Below are positions 44,401 through 56,659 of a DNA stretch of 64,000 nucleotides, in pieces. The stretch lies in assembly GCA_037176885.1 (NCBI GenBank), contig JAWWNJ010000023.1, positions 1,302,001 through 1,366,000 of the forward strand, read 5' to 3'. This DNA comes from Favolaschia claudopus. Taxonomy: Eukaryota > Basidiomycota > Agaricomycetes > Agaricales > Mycenaceae. A program made the position numbers and the translations under genes. Below the pieces are notes generated by a model. It made no database searches and had not been told where the DNA came from. It worked only from the letters and a program-made list of their open reading frames with translations. Positions within the stretch are counted from its first letter, which is position 1; each line of letters opens with the position of its first letter.

Positions 44401-46586
44401 CAATACCATAAGCAATCAACACACCAGAATGTGGAATCAAAGCACAGAAATGGTTCAAATGCGATACAGCGGAGTTTAGGGTGAGGAGGGCACTGTACCA
44501 AGTGATGAATTAACGAGAATCCGAAATTCGTGAGTTCATACGTACCCTGTCGCTTCCACCCTGAACTCGAGCTCATTATCATCACAAACATCTTCCTCAT
44601 CTTCAGCAACCTTGATATTCCGAGAATCGTCATTGACCAAGGCCATCATCTGACTCTCTATCTGTTCCCAATCGCGCACTTTTTGGCGCGATTCCTCTTG
44701 GTTGAACATGAGAGTGAATGTGCTGCGCTTACGACGAGCTCGACCGCGACTTTGCGCCCAACTAGGCATGTTTGGCGGGGGATCCCATCGGATGACGCTG
44801 CCACATGCTTGTACGTCAATTCCTTCCTCCGCGACTGCTGTGCTAACGATCAAGTTCTTCTCGCCACGCCGGAAGTCGTCCAAAGCGTCGTCTTGATTTT
44901 TGACATACTTACGAGTGATATCCAACGCTGAATGCTTGTATGCAGTGCCTGCGGCGCCCAAAAGCGATCCGACACGGAAGACTTCTCTACATTGGGGGTG
45001 GTGAATTAACACTTGAGCCAATGCCAGAACTGATTCGCGGCGTTCAACGAAAATCAACCCGCTATAAGACTCGTTGCGTTCTTCACTTGCAGCCTTCTCG
45101 GACAACAAACATTCCACCAGCACGCGAACCTGAACCGTCGAGGATGAGTTTATTGAATTGTAGATCTTGAACCACTGAACCTTATCGGACGACTCGTCCA
45201 GAATATCGTCGTCACTGTAGGAAACTGGAGAAAGTACAACGTTGTCAAGGATACTCTTGAGATACGCCTTTTCGCTGTAAGACGCATCCGCTGTGATGAA
45301 GTTGTCGACCGCGGTGATTGATGTCTTTGCTTGTTCGACCACCGAATAAATGAACCAATCCGCAGCCCATGATCCAACATCCGAGCAAATGGCTTTAGCT
45401 GTAAGGGAGGCATCCCGAAGACCTTTGTGCGTGTATGTGTTTTTTGTCTGGATGGTTTTGGATAGCTTCTGATCCAGTCGGTCATACTCTATTGTTTTGC
45501 GCGTGGCCTTCGCAAGGTCTTTGCGCAACTTGAGAACGTAAGGGTCGGTTTCAATATCCAGCGAATCCACAACGAATTGGAATGCCGCCAAATTCGTCGA
45601 AAACTGGGTATCATCCGCAGAATACAGAACAGTTTTGAACACAGGCCGGTGAACGAAAGCCTGAAAGTCGAGTTTGCATCCGGAGTAGGACAAGAAGAGA
45701 AAAATTTACGTTCAATTCCGCTCGTTCCCTGCGGGGAGATCGGATAATGCAATCCAAATTATGTTCGATCACTCTGTGAAAAGTTGTGGGCCCATATCAG
45801 GAAATATCCGGAGAAACATACCTGAATGCAGTGACTAGGTTTCCCCCGTAAACCGGAGACGCCGTTAGACCCAGGACTATGGGCCGAACATTTTCAATCC
45901 CATACGTCCGAGAGATACCATGGACTCGCGGTGGACAAGCAAAATAGAAGTTTCGCATGATTTCATTATATGGGTGCTTGTCTACGGCTGGGAACGGAGC
46001 TGGATAAGACCCACTCGCAAAACGGTAAGATTACGCACCATGATGTGCCTCGTCGAATATAAGCAGTCCGATATGGACGCCAAGGGTAACATAAGCATGG
46101 TGCAGGGCGTCCAGCAGTACCTGCGGCGTAGATACCACGATTCGATATGTATCCAAGACTTTCCGCCACAAAGCCTTGTCCGTCCACTGTTCAGGCTCAA
46201 GGGCGCCCGAAATGAGCCCAACCTCGACTCCGATCGCTTTCTTGATGACGGCTTTTTGCTGGAAGGAAAATTTTCAGCCAGAGAGAATTAGCAAACAGAA
46301 AGCTTGAACCTGCTCGCAAAGCTGCCTCGTAGGTGCCATAAACCAGCAGATCTTTCACAGTCAGTACGATTGCAGGAGATCTCGTCATATCAGGTACCTT
46401 TGTGGGTTCTCTTTCCGTCTCTATCTTCATCCGCAGAACTGCAATGTGCGTCTTTCCACTGCCGGTGTCCATCGCGATGATAATATTCCGCTGAAGACTC
46501 TCTTCCAACATTTCTTGCTGGTAGCCTCGAGTCGTGATCGACCCATCGCTGAGCACTGGTAAATCAGCACGGAATTGCTCTGTCAT
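41419..46586 (-). CDS. DCL: Dicer-like ribonuclease III helicase
   Basis: RNA-silencing nuclease cutting dsRNA into small RNAs. Domains in order: helicase with [31 protein letters not shown] (motif I, about 46440-46480) and [11 protein letters not shown] (motif II, about 46040); helicase C with [40 protein letters not shown] and [13 protein letters not shown] (motif VI); Dicer dimerisation region (about 44300-44450); PAZ-like region (about 43280-43740, ending [15 protein letters not shown]); RNase IIIa with [12 protein letters not shown] and [19 protein letters not shown]; RNase IIIb with [20 protein letters not shown] and [17 protein letters not shown]; a dsRBD-like end and a basic tail ([15 protein letters not shown]). 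All four acidic catalytic positions are kept in both RNase domains. Start at 46586, stop TAG at 41419-41421. No lesion found, though not every one of the many introns was fixed. Confidence 0.92.
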
Positions 46587-46973
46587 CGCAGGATAGACTG
46601 TGCTGTGTAAGGGAAGAATAGAGTGGGCCTTCTCTTGGACTGGAAAGGCTTCGAGTTGGGCGCTTGTTGGAAGGTGTTAGGACCAAGAAGCGCGATAAAC
46701 AGCGAGCCGCCCAGCGGATCACTTCCGTGTCGCGCCAATTATAAAAGAAAGAGCGGGATATTCAGGATGCACGCTTCCAGCTGAAGGGAGGGACTCAGGG
46801 AGGGAAAGGTTGAGTTGGTGACAACGGGTCACGTTCTGTGTGACCGTCGCGTCTCTGTAACACGCGCTCAATTAGACCCGAAGGAGCTAAAGGCAAGCAA
46901 GAACGGGTTGAATTTGGTGAGGGAAGTTTGAGAGAAGTACAACAAGAACGTTTACACGGCTGCTACAGTTAAC
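46587..46973. other. Dicer upstream region and aminotransferase 3' flank
   Basis: About 390 bp without a gene. Purine-rich GGGA repeats lie near 46780-46815, and a short inverted repeat (GGGTCAC...GTGACC) near 46826-46846. It should hold the Dicer promoter. Confidence 0.45.
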
Positions 46974-48773
46974 CTAGACACGATGTTTTGTTAGTACAGC
47001 TTCCACCGAATTTCCAAACATCTCCGCAATCCTCTCCACCTCTGCGCTCGTAACGTTGTAAGCCGGAGCAATTATAGACACATCTCCCTTCGTCCCTTCC
47101 AGGTTTGCACTGCCATTGAACCCCATAATGATCAAGCCATGCTCAAGAGCATGCGCTTGCACCAACATCGCGAAATGTCCGCCTTTCAAGTCGAAGGTTG
47201 CAGCTTCAGGGCAATCGAAATCGTATTCGATCCCGAAGAAACCGCCTGCGCCTCTGATATCAAAGATGAACGGCGCCGCCGGGGAGTTGGGTCCTTGCAG
47301 GCGCTCCTTGAGAAGTTTTTCTGTAACAGATATCGGCGAAAATACATGGACGAATTAGTTGGAAGAGAAGTACTCAGATAGGCGCCTTGTTTGCGGCAAT
47401 TCTCAAGAAGGTTTTCATCTTTGATCACTTTCTGAACTGCCAGGGAGGCAGCGCATGCCAAGGGATTCCCCTTGAAGAATGTCAGCATGAAGAATTTGCG
47501 AGCTTGGAGGCTGGTTCACCTGATAAGTGTGTCCGTGTTTCCACAGTCCCGAGGCGTCGCGAAGTCCATTGGCAATCCTCTTCGACATAAGCACAGCACC
47601 GATGGAAGCGTAACTGCATAAAAATCAGCTTTCTGAGTGGTATGGTAAGAGGTATCTAACCCTCCACCGAGACCCTTGGCTATCGCTTGGAGATCGGGCT
47701 ACAGCAAGTCAAACACACATTCGTTACATTCAACAAAACCTACCGCGATTCCATCACCGAACGACTCCCAAGCATGCAGAGTGCCCATTCCTGCAGAATC
47801 TGAGAGCCAGTAACTTTTGAATACAGCGAGTACATACGTCCCATCCCACTCATGACCTCATCAAGGATGAGCAATGCCCCATATTTATCACAGACCGACT
47901 TCATAGCTTTGAAGTAGCCTTTGGGCGCGGCTACAACACCTGTCGTTGCGCCTACCACTGTTTCCGCTACGAATCCAATGACAGTCTCGGGGCCCAATTC
48001 GATGAATTTGGCTTCAAGCTCAGCACGAAGTCGCTCAACGTAGTCCTCTTCAGATTCATCAGGCCGTTGGAAACGTTTTGCATACGCCGGTGAAACGTGA
48101 TGGAAGTGGTCGTTGTCAAGAATCGCGGCATACGGAGCTCTTCGTGCAGGATGATAGGCTAATGCCAGCGTCGAGACAGTGTTCCCGTGGAAAGAAAGTT
48201 GTCGTGCGATGAAGTTTGTGCGCTTCACCTGTCCAGTCTCGTGGAAGTATTGTCGCGCCAGTTTGATTACGCCTAGAATTCATGCCAGTGTATTTGGTAT
48301 ACCCCGATGGAATGAATTGACAACAGACCAACCTTCCATCGCTTCAGAGCCGCCAGAAGCAAATCCGCAAAGCTCGAACGCGCCATTCGATCCTTCAGTC
48401 AAAAGTTTCGCAAGCTCCTCCGCAGGTTGGTTGGAGAGCTGCATGTTATACACATACCTAAGGATCAAGAGTCATTGACGAGAAGTGAGCGAGCCAGATG
48501 AGCTTGTGCATACGGAACACGATCGATTTGCTCCTTCATCGCCTTGTTAACAGCAGGATGGTTCATCCCAACGCACGCAACAGCCGCACCTCCAACCGCG
48601 TCCAAGAGTTTCTGGCCATTTTCCAGCTCGATATAAATTCCTTGTGCAGACACAGCGACAGGGGGGATCCACGGCGTTCGATGCAGAATGGAGGTAGCTC
48701 TCGACCCCACCTTACCAGTGTCTCTGGACGACGAGAAGGGTTCTCCGGGTGTAGAAACCAATGCGGGGGCCAT
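46974..48773 (-). CDS. Class III PLP-dependent aminotransferase
   Basis: Fold-type I aminotransferase of the ornithine/omega-amino-acid/GABA group. The start at 48773 ([20 protein letters not shown]) leads to [40 protein letters not shown]. Further motifs: [11 protein letters not shown] (PLP-phosphate binding), [58 protein letters not shown] (Asp that binds the pyridine nitrogen) and [20 protein letters not shown] (Schiff-base Lys in AKGLGGG). C-terminal part: [39 protein letters not shown]. The stop is TAG at 46974-46976. About seven exons; active-site residues intact. I cannot choose between amino donors. A cytosolic location is likely, since no clear presequence is seen. Confidence 0.88.
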
Positions 48774-49406
48774 TATGTTGCGGTGAGAGTAGGACGTGCC
48801 TTCTGGTAGTCGCTAGTGGATCGATGGAAGGGTACAGACGCGGGGGCGGTCGTGATTCGAATAAAGATGGTGCGATAAAGGTAACTTCAGGAAACCTGCA
48901 GGTGTGCATTGTTGAACTTTGTTCCGTTCGCCGCCCTTCGCCGCCGGGGTTCAGATGGGGTCAAAGCCAAAAGGTTGGCCAGAGCCCGAAAGAAGAACGT
49001 CCAGAAACACGGGGAGCCTACACCGCGTCCCGGGACTCCGTCTCACTGCTCGAAAGTCGTGGTCATTTCCACTGAGTACTATACCGTCACCCGACTCTGA
49101 AATGTTCACTGTAACAGGCTGTAACGATTCGAGTCCCGAGAAGTGTAGAAGGATTTCAAGCATCCGCAGGGCAGTCCTTGCTGAGAGTTGGTGTGGAGCG
49201 CCTGCGGTTCTCGAATTTCCAGTCAGTACATGGCGTAAGGAAGCTGCGGCGTTTACGACATTCCAACTGTGGTCATCTTAAACTGGGAGGGTACATCGTA
49301 TAACGTTGCCGGTATATACATATGCGATACATTATAAATTACAGTGAGAGTCAGTGCAAGGGGCACAATCCGCGTAAGAGCTTCCCATTCCTAATCCTAC
49401 GGCAGT
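48774..49406. other. Intergenic, 630 bp
   Basis: No gene recognised. It contains a GC-rich repeat of TTCGCCGCC type near 48930-48952 and a B-box-like word (GATTCGAGTCC, about 49126) that is not part of a foldable tRNA. The two flanking genes are both minus strand, so this holds the aminotransferase promoter and the end of MFS B. Confidence 0.5.
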
Positions 49407-51583
49407 TTAAGCAGCATCTCCAGTCTCAGAATCCGTTACAACGCCCTCGCGATGGCGCCTATAGATGGGAGAAAACACGGAGGGATCGAGCAGGTCCGCA
49501 TTATGATGCGCATTCTCGTCCGACACCACAATACGGATGCGCTCTGGGGCATTTTCTCGTGGAACGACACGTTCAGCCGATTCGCCTCGGTTGCGTCCGG
49601 GCCAGAGGAAGACACCGACGAGCAAAAGCAGTGCCGCAGTGAGGAGGAACCCCGTTTTGACTGAGGATCGCCAGAAAGTGTTGTACGCAGACACGTACAT
49701 GATATACTGTGTGGCGTCAAGATGCTAATCGACATGGGTCCACGAATGAATGAAGGACTCACCGAGAGCGTTTCCCCCACCATTCCAACTACGCTGATGG
49801 CGCCGAAGAGCGCACCTCTGTGTGCGGCGTCGCCGCGTGCTTCCGAAGCCACAGCACTTAGTGATATCAGGGCTGGCTTCAAGCCAACGGTGAGAGGTGT
49901 CAGCAACGCTAGTAAAAAGAATGTCGCAGAAGGGCTCGTAGAAAGCACGATGATGACCAATTGAGAGAGGAAATCCACGAGGAGAGAGTAGCGTGCAGCA
50001 TGACCATCGATGCGGAGGACCGAGGTGAAGTACTGCTTCGTGGAAGTCGCAAGGCTAAGCGGTGAGCGCCGCTTGAGCAAGTATAGCAGACCTGGCGTCG
50101 AAAGGAATCAGAGCGCAGTATGAGTGCAATTATGTATACTTACCGGGGAAGAGAAAGAAGAAAGTGACCATTCTGGCCAACAACGAAAGGGTTACAAAGA
50201 ACCCAGCCTACATCGAATGAAGTTATATTGTTCAAACATTGGAGACGACGCACTGAGTAAGGTGTCGGCGAGGGTTGATCTTTGCGTAAAATGACAAGGA
50301 GCTCAAATGATTCCACTCGCAGAGTAAGAGAATATAAGAAAAGGGCAAGACCATAAAATATCAGTCGATGGCTCTGGGTGAACATGGTGACGGTTGAATA
50401 TAAGGATACCCTGACGTCCTTGAGCGTCGGTTTCGCCGGGCGAGCGCTTGAGAAATCCTCTGGTAATGATTCTGGAAGGAAAAAGAAGACATAGGCGAAA
50501 TTCATGCAGCCAAGACCAGCTGCAAGGGAGAACGACAGGAAAGGCGAGATGAAGTCGGCACCCAGACCAACCTACAGAACTTCATCAGTATATGTGACCA
50601 GCGTTTCAGACATGTCGAACCCAGCTGCCCAGAACATTGCATAAGATGAAGAGACCTTGGAGAACGCTGAACATTGAAGACCTGACCACTCATTTAATCA
50701 AAGTAGCCAGGCATAGAATAACCTGAACACAGACCAGGAACCCGCAGGAGAGACATCTGCAGAATAGCTGTGGCCAAAATTGAGCGGCAATTGATTCGGG
50801 GCATGAAGCTAGACATACGCATGTGCAGCTCCGTTGAGGGTGGCGGAGCCTCCTAACAAGCCCTCGAATAGCAGTCCGATGAATATGCAAGGTTGTGCTA
50901 ATCCACCCACGCTCGAGCTGCTGGCAACGAACATAAAGATGGTGTTTCTGCAGAGAAAATCAGAACCGGAGTATGAACGGATGCGCAAAATTTTGTTGTA
51001 AAGTCTAAGGCACAACAAACACGTACAACAGGATTGAGCCGAGCACCGAGACCATCAAGGCGTATCTCCTGCCGTGCATATCTCCCAAGCGACTCCACCA
51101 GCCCGTGGACAGAGCGCTCAGTGTGCAAGTGACGATCATGGACGCGACATTGATTGAAACGATTCCTGACAACGCTGGAGAGCCTGTGCAGTCTATCCTT
51201 GAAAATCCGGTGATGTTGGGGCCGCCACTTTGGAGCAGTATGGAATTGGGTGGTGTAGGCATCCCGCCAACCTCTTCACAAACATACTGCCGGAAGAACC
51301 TTTGTCGAGAAAACGTTGTGAGAGCATCCTGCGGCGCAGTGTTCTAGACATGAACGTATTCCAGCGAATAGTGAGTGACCTACAGACAGAGAGGCCATTA
51401 CAGCTACGGGAAGCAGCCTAGAAACGAGGGTGAGCTCCAAAAACGCGTCGGACAGCCCATTTACCACGAGAAACTGGCGCGAGAGTCTTGAGAGACATAA
51501 TATGAGTCGGAATCATTGGAGTAGATCGTTGGCGTTGGTGTTCCCGACAACAATGGCGATGTCTCGCCGGTCACAGTGTTCAT
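49407..51583 (-). CDS. MFS transporter B (relative of A and C)
   Basis: Major facilitator of the same type as the gene at 33665. The start at 51583 (MNTVTGETSPLLSGTPTPTI) is followed after introns by LLPVAVMASLS (helix 1), TTFSRQRFFRQYVCEEVGGM and TPPNSILLQSGGPNITGFSR (extracellular loop). The A-motif is ALSTGWWSRLGDMHGRRYAL. Helix 4-5 region: FIGLLFEGLLGGSATLNGAA. Helix 6 ends NFAYVFFFLPESLPEDFSSA. The second half has FYGLALFLYSL, VDFLSQLVIIVLSTSPSATF, LTVGLKPALISLSAVASEAR and FGAISVVGMVGETLS. The last exon reads TGFLLTAALLLLVGVFLWPG and a polar tail; the stop is TAA at 49407-49409. About ten exons. Substrate unknown; I see no lesion. Confidence 0.82.
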
Positions 51584-51873
51584 GTTCGATCTTTCTGTTC
51601 TACTTGTTGTCTTGCTATGGCAATTCAAGGAAGGTCCAAAGAGAGCGTCGAAAGCCAAAGCCAAGGAGCGGGAGGGAGATGGTTGGTGGTCAAGAGGACA
51701 ATTTACTCGACGGTCACTCGACCTGATTAGGTCGTTTCACGCAAACTGCCGGCCAAAGCAACACGTGATTTTTCGCAGTTATCTCATCTCGTTGACATTG
51801 TACCACCATTTCCGATCCGCAAGCTTAAGCTGCTCAAGGCTATACCCTCCCACCGTCCTCGTCCCTGACGGCC
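51584..51873. promoter_or_regulatory. Divergent promoter region of MFS B and the IVY1-like gene
   Basis: A 290-bp spacer between two start codons facing away from each other. It contains CACGTG (E-box) near 51762. I see no TATA box. Confidence 0.4.
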
Positions 51874-54774
51874 ATGGCGTCCCCACAAACTCAGCCCCTT
51901 CAACAGTTTGTGGCGGAGCGTGTGGACATTCACAAGTCCTGCAAATCTCTGGAGACTCTCCTTAATGTCCTCAATGATTATTGTGAAGCTGCTGGTGCGG
52001 TCGTTGTACTTCAGAAGAAACTTGCAAAGGCTTTGCGAGAAACAGCCGCTCTGAAGGTCACCGGGGAGATAGCTGGTAAGTGCAAAGGCTTGTGCCTGTA
52101 CCCAATAACTTAGTTTTGTAGCCAATGCCATGAACGCGAGTGCGACTATCTTTGATTCCCTCTCAGAGATAGATTCCAAGTTCGCCAAGATTGCTGACAA
52201 GGAGTACGACGGAATCAGTGCGGAAGTGAAGAAATGGTTCAAGAAGCTTGCGGTGAGCAACTTACTGAATGTGCGCAGCTTCGGATATGATGTCCGTTGG
52301 CTATATAGAAAGAGGAGAAGGCGCATGACGAACGTCTCAGTAATGCTAACGCTAAGATCAAGCAAGCAGGTACTTGTTTACCGTCCCTGGTTTTCCGTCC
52401 CATTCACACAGTCTCGCAACAGGGCAGATGTATGAGAAGAAGTCAAAGAAGAACCCTCGGGATTCTGCTGATGAGCATGCTCGTTATATCAATCTTATCA
52501 GCTCTTTGGGACCCGAAATATCGCAAGATAAATAGTGAGCACACCCTCCAATTGCCCGTCTGCAATACTCAACCCTGCCAAGCAATCATGCGCTGCAGGT
52601 CACCCAACGTCATACGACAACAACATACAGTGTTGCTGCCTGTGTCTCGCGTGTAGCCGATGCTGAATGGTTGCGTACTTGTGAGGGAGTGCGGCGATTC
52701 TCTCCCACTGTTGGACCTTTGGGTGAATGGAGAGCGTTATGCGAGGGTGGTTGGAATGGACCTCTTCCGCCGGACCTGGTAGATCCAGATGATCCTCCAG
52801 AATCAGGGCCGTCTAACCCGGAACCACGTCAGGACGACATGCCGCCAATGAGAAATATCAGGCCAACGGAAGCCAGTGCCCCCTTCCAGAGCCGCGACAC
52901 CACTCCTGCCATCACGCCGCTTGCGTCTCCGAATCCTGGCAGAGTCAGTCTACCTCATATGAACCACAGCTCTCCACCCTCGTCTTTCGAACCGCCTCGA
53001 CCGTTGGTTGATCCCAATTCTGGATCTGTTCGTTCGCTATCAGCGTTTCCACCTCCGCCTTCACACTTCCCTATTCCCTCTCTGCATTCCCTTCAGCAGT
53101 CCCAGCAAGCCTCGCAGCAGTCTGTTCCTTCTCTGCATTCCCTACAACAGCAAGCTTCACAACAGTCTGCTTCGTCTTCCTCCACTTCTACCACTAATCT
53201 GGCCTTTCCTACCACCCCTCAAACCGAAATTCTCCTCGAGCCTGATCGTCTAGTCGACGAACCATCGTCGCTTCCCCCGTCTCCCAATCCGAACCAGTAT
53301 TCCCCCAACCCGAACCAGCATGCAGAGAACAAGCCACCTGTATATGCCTCTACATTGAACGACAATGCTAATATTCGGCGACCCATTCCTGTACGATCCT
53401 CAACGGTTGACTCGGCACACCAGTCGCCTGCTCTCGATCGTATTTTAACACCGATTGATTCTCAGGGAGCTGCAGCTCTCAAGGTTCATACTCAAGGGGA
53501 CTATCTTGCGGATGAGCGCGATTTTGGGACGATCAACAAGGTTCAGCCGGAATCTCCGGATACAGCGCAGTCCAGAAATGCTTTGGAGCGAAGCGATACT
53601 GGTGGGAGTAGCGGAAGCGTTGTGGCTGCTATGCGGAGCAGATATTCTTCAACTGTTAGCTGCTTTTTATTTTTACCCATACAACACTGAACGGTTCCTG
53701 TTACAGCCTGGGCCAGCCTCACCTGCACCGAAAGATATACTACGACTGCCGTTGAGTGTCACGGATCTGGCCACTCGCTATCAGCCTGCAGATGCGTCAC
53801 CTATCTCACCTCGTGCCAGAGCAGCTTCACCTACGGTACAACATACTCGTCCACCCATGATGTCCCCTCAACCTTCGGGTTCTCGCCCTGAACATGCAAC
53901 ATATGGAGACAGGAATGTGTCTGGGGGTTACAATGGTACTCGACCTGGCATGCCTAGTCCTACAAATTCTCGAGAAAACGACGCTGTTCGGCGGCAGAGT
54001 CTAGATCAGCGATTCGATGAAGCCGCAGAGTTGGAATTTCTGGAGAAGGAGAAGGCGCTGCGAGAAAGGGAGCGGGAAATCGGGCTACGTGCTCAGGAGC
54101 TTGAGATAGAGCGAGCAAATCTGAGGACCATCCGGGGAGACAGTGTTCAGAGAGAGTCATGGGACAGCGGGGCCACCAGTCCCAAACCTCAGCTACGTCC
54201 GCGAGAACGGAAGACTTCGTTTCGCAACTCTCCCATTCCTCGTCCGCAATCGCAGCTAGAGAACCGTGTGCCGTCTGGAAACATGAGTAATTATGCTCAT
54301 TCGCACAGCACAACGCACCTGGTTCCCCCCGCCGGCTCGCACCCATCCCCATCCCCTTCCTCGTCTGTCTCTGACGATGGATCCCGCAACGGGCACGCAC
54401 CGTACTGCGGTTGCGAAACCTGCTCTGTGTCGCAGTACCGGTCGACCAATCGCGCTGTCTCCCCACACGACCTTCGGCCTCCAGAAAAACCCCTTTCTCT
54501 CCGTCCCGCCGAGAAGCCCAAGGGCTGGATACGGCGCCTGAGCATGCCCGTCGTCGGCAACGCGTTCTCTTCGGATAGGAAAAGTAGCGCGCCGAAGATG
54601 TATTCGTTGGATGCCAACAAGCGCAACGTGAACGGAAGCACGTCTACGCTGCGGACAGTTGACGAAGACGGACGGGTGATGCCTGCTGTGCAACAACGCA
54701 GGAGTTACGATGCTAATGGGTTAGGGAATCGAAGTATGACGAATCTAGCTGGTGTTGGTGCCGCGAGACGGTAG
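51874..54774 (+). CDS. Ivy1-like protein (BAR-type coiled N-terminus, long disordered tail)
   Basis: Resembles yeast Ivy1, a vacuolar phospholipid- and Ypt7-binding protein with an inverse-BAR type helical region. The start at 51874 gives helices: VAERVDIHKSCKSLETLLNV, QKKLAKALRETAALKVTGEI, ATIFDSLSEIDSKFAKIADK and EYDGISAEVKKWFKKLAKEE. Further exons give KKNPRDSADEHARYINLISS and TQRHTTTTYSVAACVSRVAD, AEWLRTCEGVRRFSPTVGPL. From about 52780 the protein turns disordered (Pro/Ser/Gln), with repeats of IPSLHSLQQ. A charged coil follows (ELEFLEKEKALREREREIGL). Near the end there is a CxxC element (YCGCETCSVSQYR) and a basic stretch (KPKGWIRRLSM). An intron of about 50 nt at 53655-53705 links the two long coding blocks. 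The stop is TAG at 54772-54774. Confidence 0.78.
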
Positions 54775-54978
54775 CAGCATTTAATGACTATAATGGATGG
54801 ACGTACATATCATGAACCCATTTATCGTGTAAACTAATACTTGGCTGTACTTCGTACTGACTTTTTTTTTCGTTACGTGTGTTTTAACGAATGAATGAAT
54901 TGTGACTCTGACTTGTACGGTCATCCCTACTTTGCAACTTGCGTTGTCCACAGCTTCCTGAGCTGAATACTCTAATGC

Positions 54979-56347
54979 ATGACCTCTACTATCGTTAACA
55001 CCGCGCCGACTGCAGCTTCAGTCGCGTTCCGCACATCTCTTGCTCGCCTCGTTTCACCTCTTCGTCGTGTGCGTCCGCGCGTCCCATTTTTCCAGCTCGC
55101 CATCCACCGCGCCCCAACACTTGTACTCTATCGGAATCTTCTACGGCTCGCGCCCGACGACAATGTCCATCTGCCTGTTTCGCAATTATGTTGGTCGTGC
55201 GCTGAAGACGAGTTAGATTCGTGACCGCGTTCGATACCTTTTCCGCAAACATCAACATGCAACTGGGACAGAAAAAACGAAGCGTGAGCTCTTGAAAGGA
55301 TATAAGGTCTGCTCGACCATTGTGTATGAACCGGGGCATATTCGAATGATTTAACGATTAATTTTAGTGGTTAGAAGCATTCAAGTCAGCCGCTGCGGGT
55401 GATGAAAAACAGAGCGCCATCCTCGCACGCTACTCGCGGCTCATCGCCGCCAAGCTAGAGAAGGAGCACTGGAAGCGTCTCATTCGCGCTGAAATGGTAC
55501 ATGGCCTTCCCCCGACATTCGATAATATCTTGGTGACACCCAACTCCAGGCATCTGAGCAGCGCATGCGCTCTCGCCCTATACTGACCGGCACCCTCCTC
55601 AAACCCACTCTATACAACCCACCCTTACCGCGCATGAAACGCCAGCCGATTGCTATCTCGGGGATGATCAACACGCGCATGCGTGCCCGGGAGCGGCGCC
55701 TGGCACGCGACGCACAGCTCTCAGAATACATCGACGACCTCCGACGAGAGGCAGCCTTTGAAGAGAGCCTCTCCTCCCTGCATGGAAGCTCCCCAGAGCG
55801 TATCTATTCCGGAGACGCGTGGTATGAGTGGTGTACGTTTCTCGTGTCGCTGTTTGACATTCACTAAATCTGCAATCGTCATACAGCCGGCCCTTTGAAG
55901 GCGGCGCGCGCCGAGTTGAGGACCCTTCTCAACCGGGACATTGCGCGCGCGCATACTCTCGTTTCACCGGAACTCGCAAAACTGCTACTCGATGCGCGAC
56001 GCGAAAAAGTCGCCAACAAGACACGCGAACGAATGCGCGAGCGTCGGGGGGAGATACTTCGTTGCACCATCGAGCGCGCGCGCAAAGGCCCACCAGCACA
56101 CGTGCTGGCGAAAATGACACCTGCTCAGCGACATGATGACCACGTTATTCGTGGGGTCTCGGAGGTCGGTTACGTCGGGATGGTCAAGCGGCGGATGGGG
56201 ATGAAGCTACGAGATGGGGGAAAGGGACTCGCGCGGGAGAATGGGACCGATCTTGAAGGGGAAGAGCTGGCCAGGCTTAGGGCAACGGAACGGGAGTATT
56301 GGATGGAGAAGAACCGTCGGAGGAGACAGTCATTGAATTTACCGTGA
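54979..56347 (+). CDS. LYR-motif protein, Cup1-like
   Basis: LYR-motif proteins serve as adaptors of iron-sulfur or respiratory assembly in mitochondria. The start at 54979 (MTSTIVNTAPTAASVAFRTS) gives an Arg-rich N-terminus that could be a presequence. Then comes APTLVLYRNLLRLAPDDN, the LYR tripeptide followed by Leu-Leu-Arg. An intron (about 55162-55215) leads to IRDRVRYLFRKHQHATGTEK and TKRELLKGYK, and the next exon begins WLEAFKSAAAGDEKQSAILA. The long Arg/Glu-rich remainder (MRARERRLARDAQLSEYIDD, NKTRERMRERRGEIL) fits fungal Cup1-like LYR proteins. ATG choice: another ATG at 54975 is out of frame. The stop is TGA at 56345-56347. Function unknown beyond the LYR adaptor idea. Confidence 0.78.
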
Positions 56348-56659
56348 ATATGACGTTTCTTCCACCGGGATTCAATATTCAATGTTCGACCACTGCGCTT
56401 TTCCCGCCATATCATCCCCACCATAGCTCCCGTTCGGGATGGAAATCTACTCGAGAAAGTTCAACAACTCCCAATGCAAGCCTAAAAAAATCTATTGTAC
56501 AAGCGCGCTTCGGGCGCATAGTCTAGCTGTGTATGTCCGTTTCCTTCCAATATCTTCCAGATGAATTTGCTACAGTGGCGACGTCAGCGTCCAGGTTAGT
56601 GATACACAATTCAATGTGTATGCAGAATAACAACAAAGCAAGCATAGACAACGCTCGGT
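56348..56659. other. Convergent intergenic stretch
   Basis: About 310 bp between the stop codons of the LYR-motif gene (plus) and the membrane-protein gene (minus). Only short unremarkable open frames; it should contain both 3' ends. Confidence 0.5.

Noticed and set aside
49080..49170. B-box-like word GATTCGAGTCC suggesting a tRNA gene
   Set aside because: The flanking bases do not form a T-stem and no A-box or acceptor stem can be found at the right distance.
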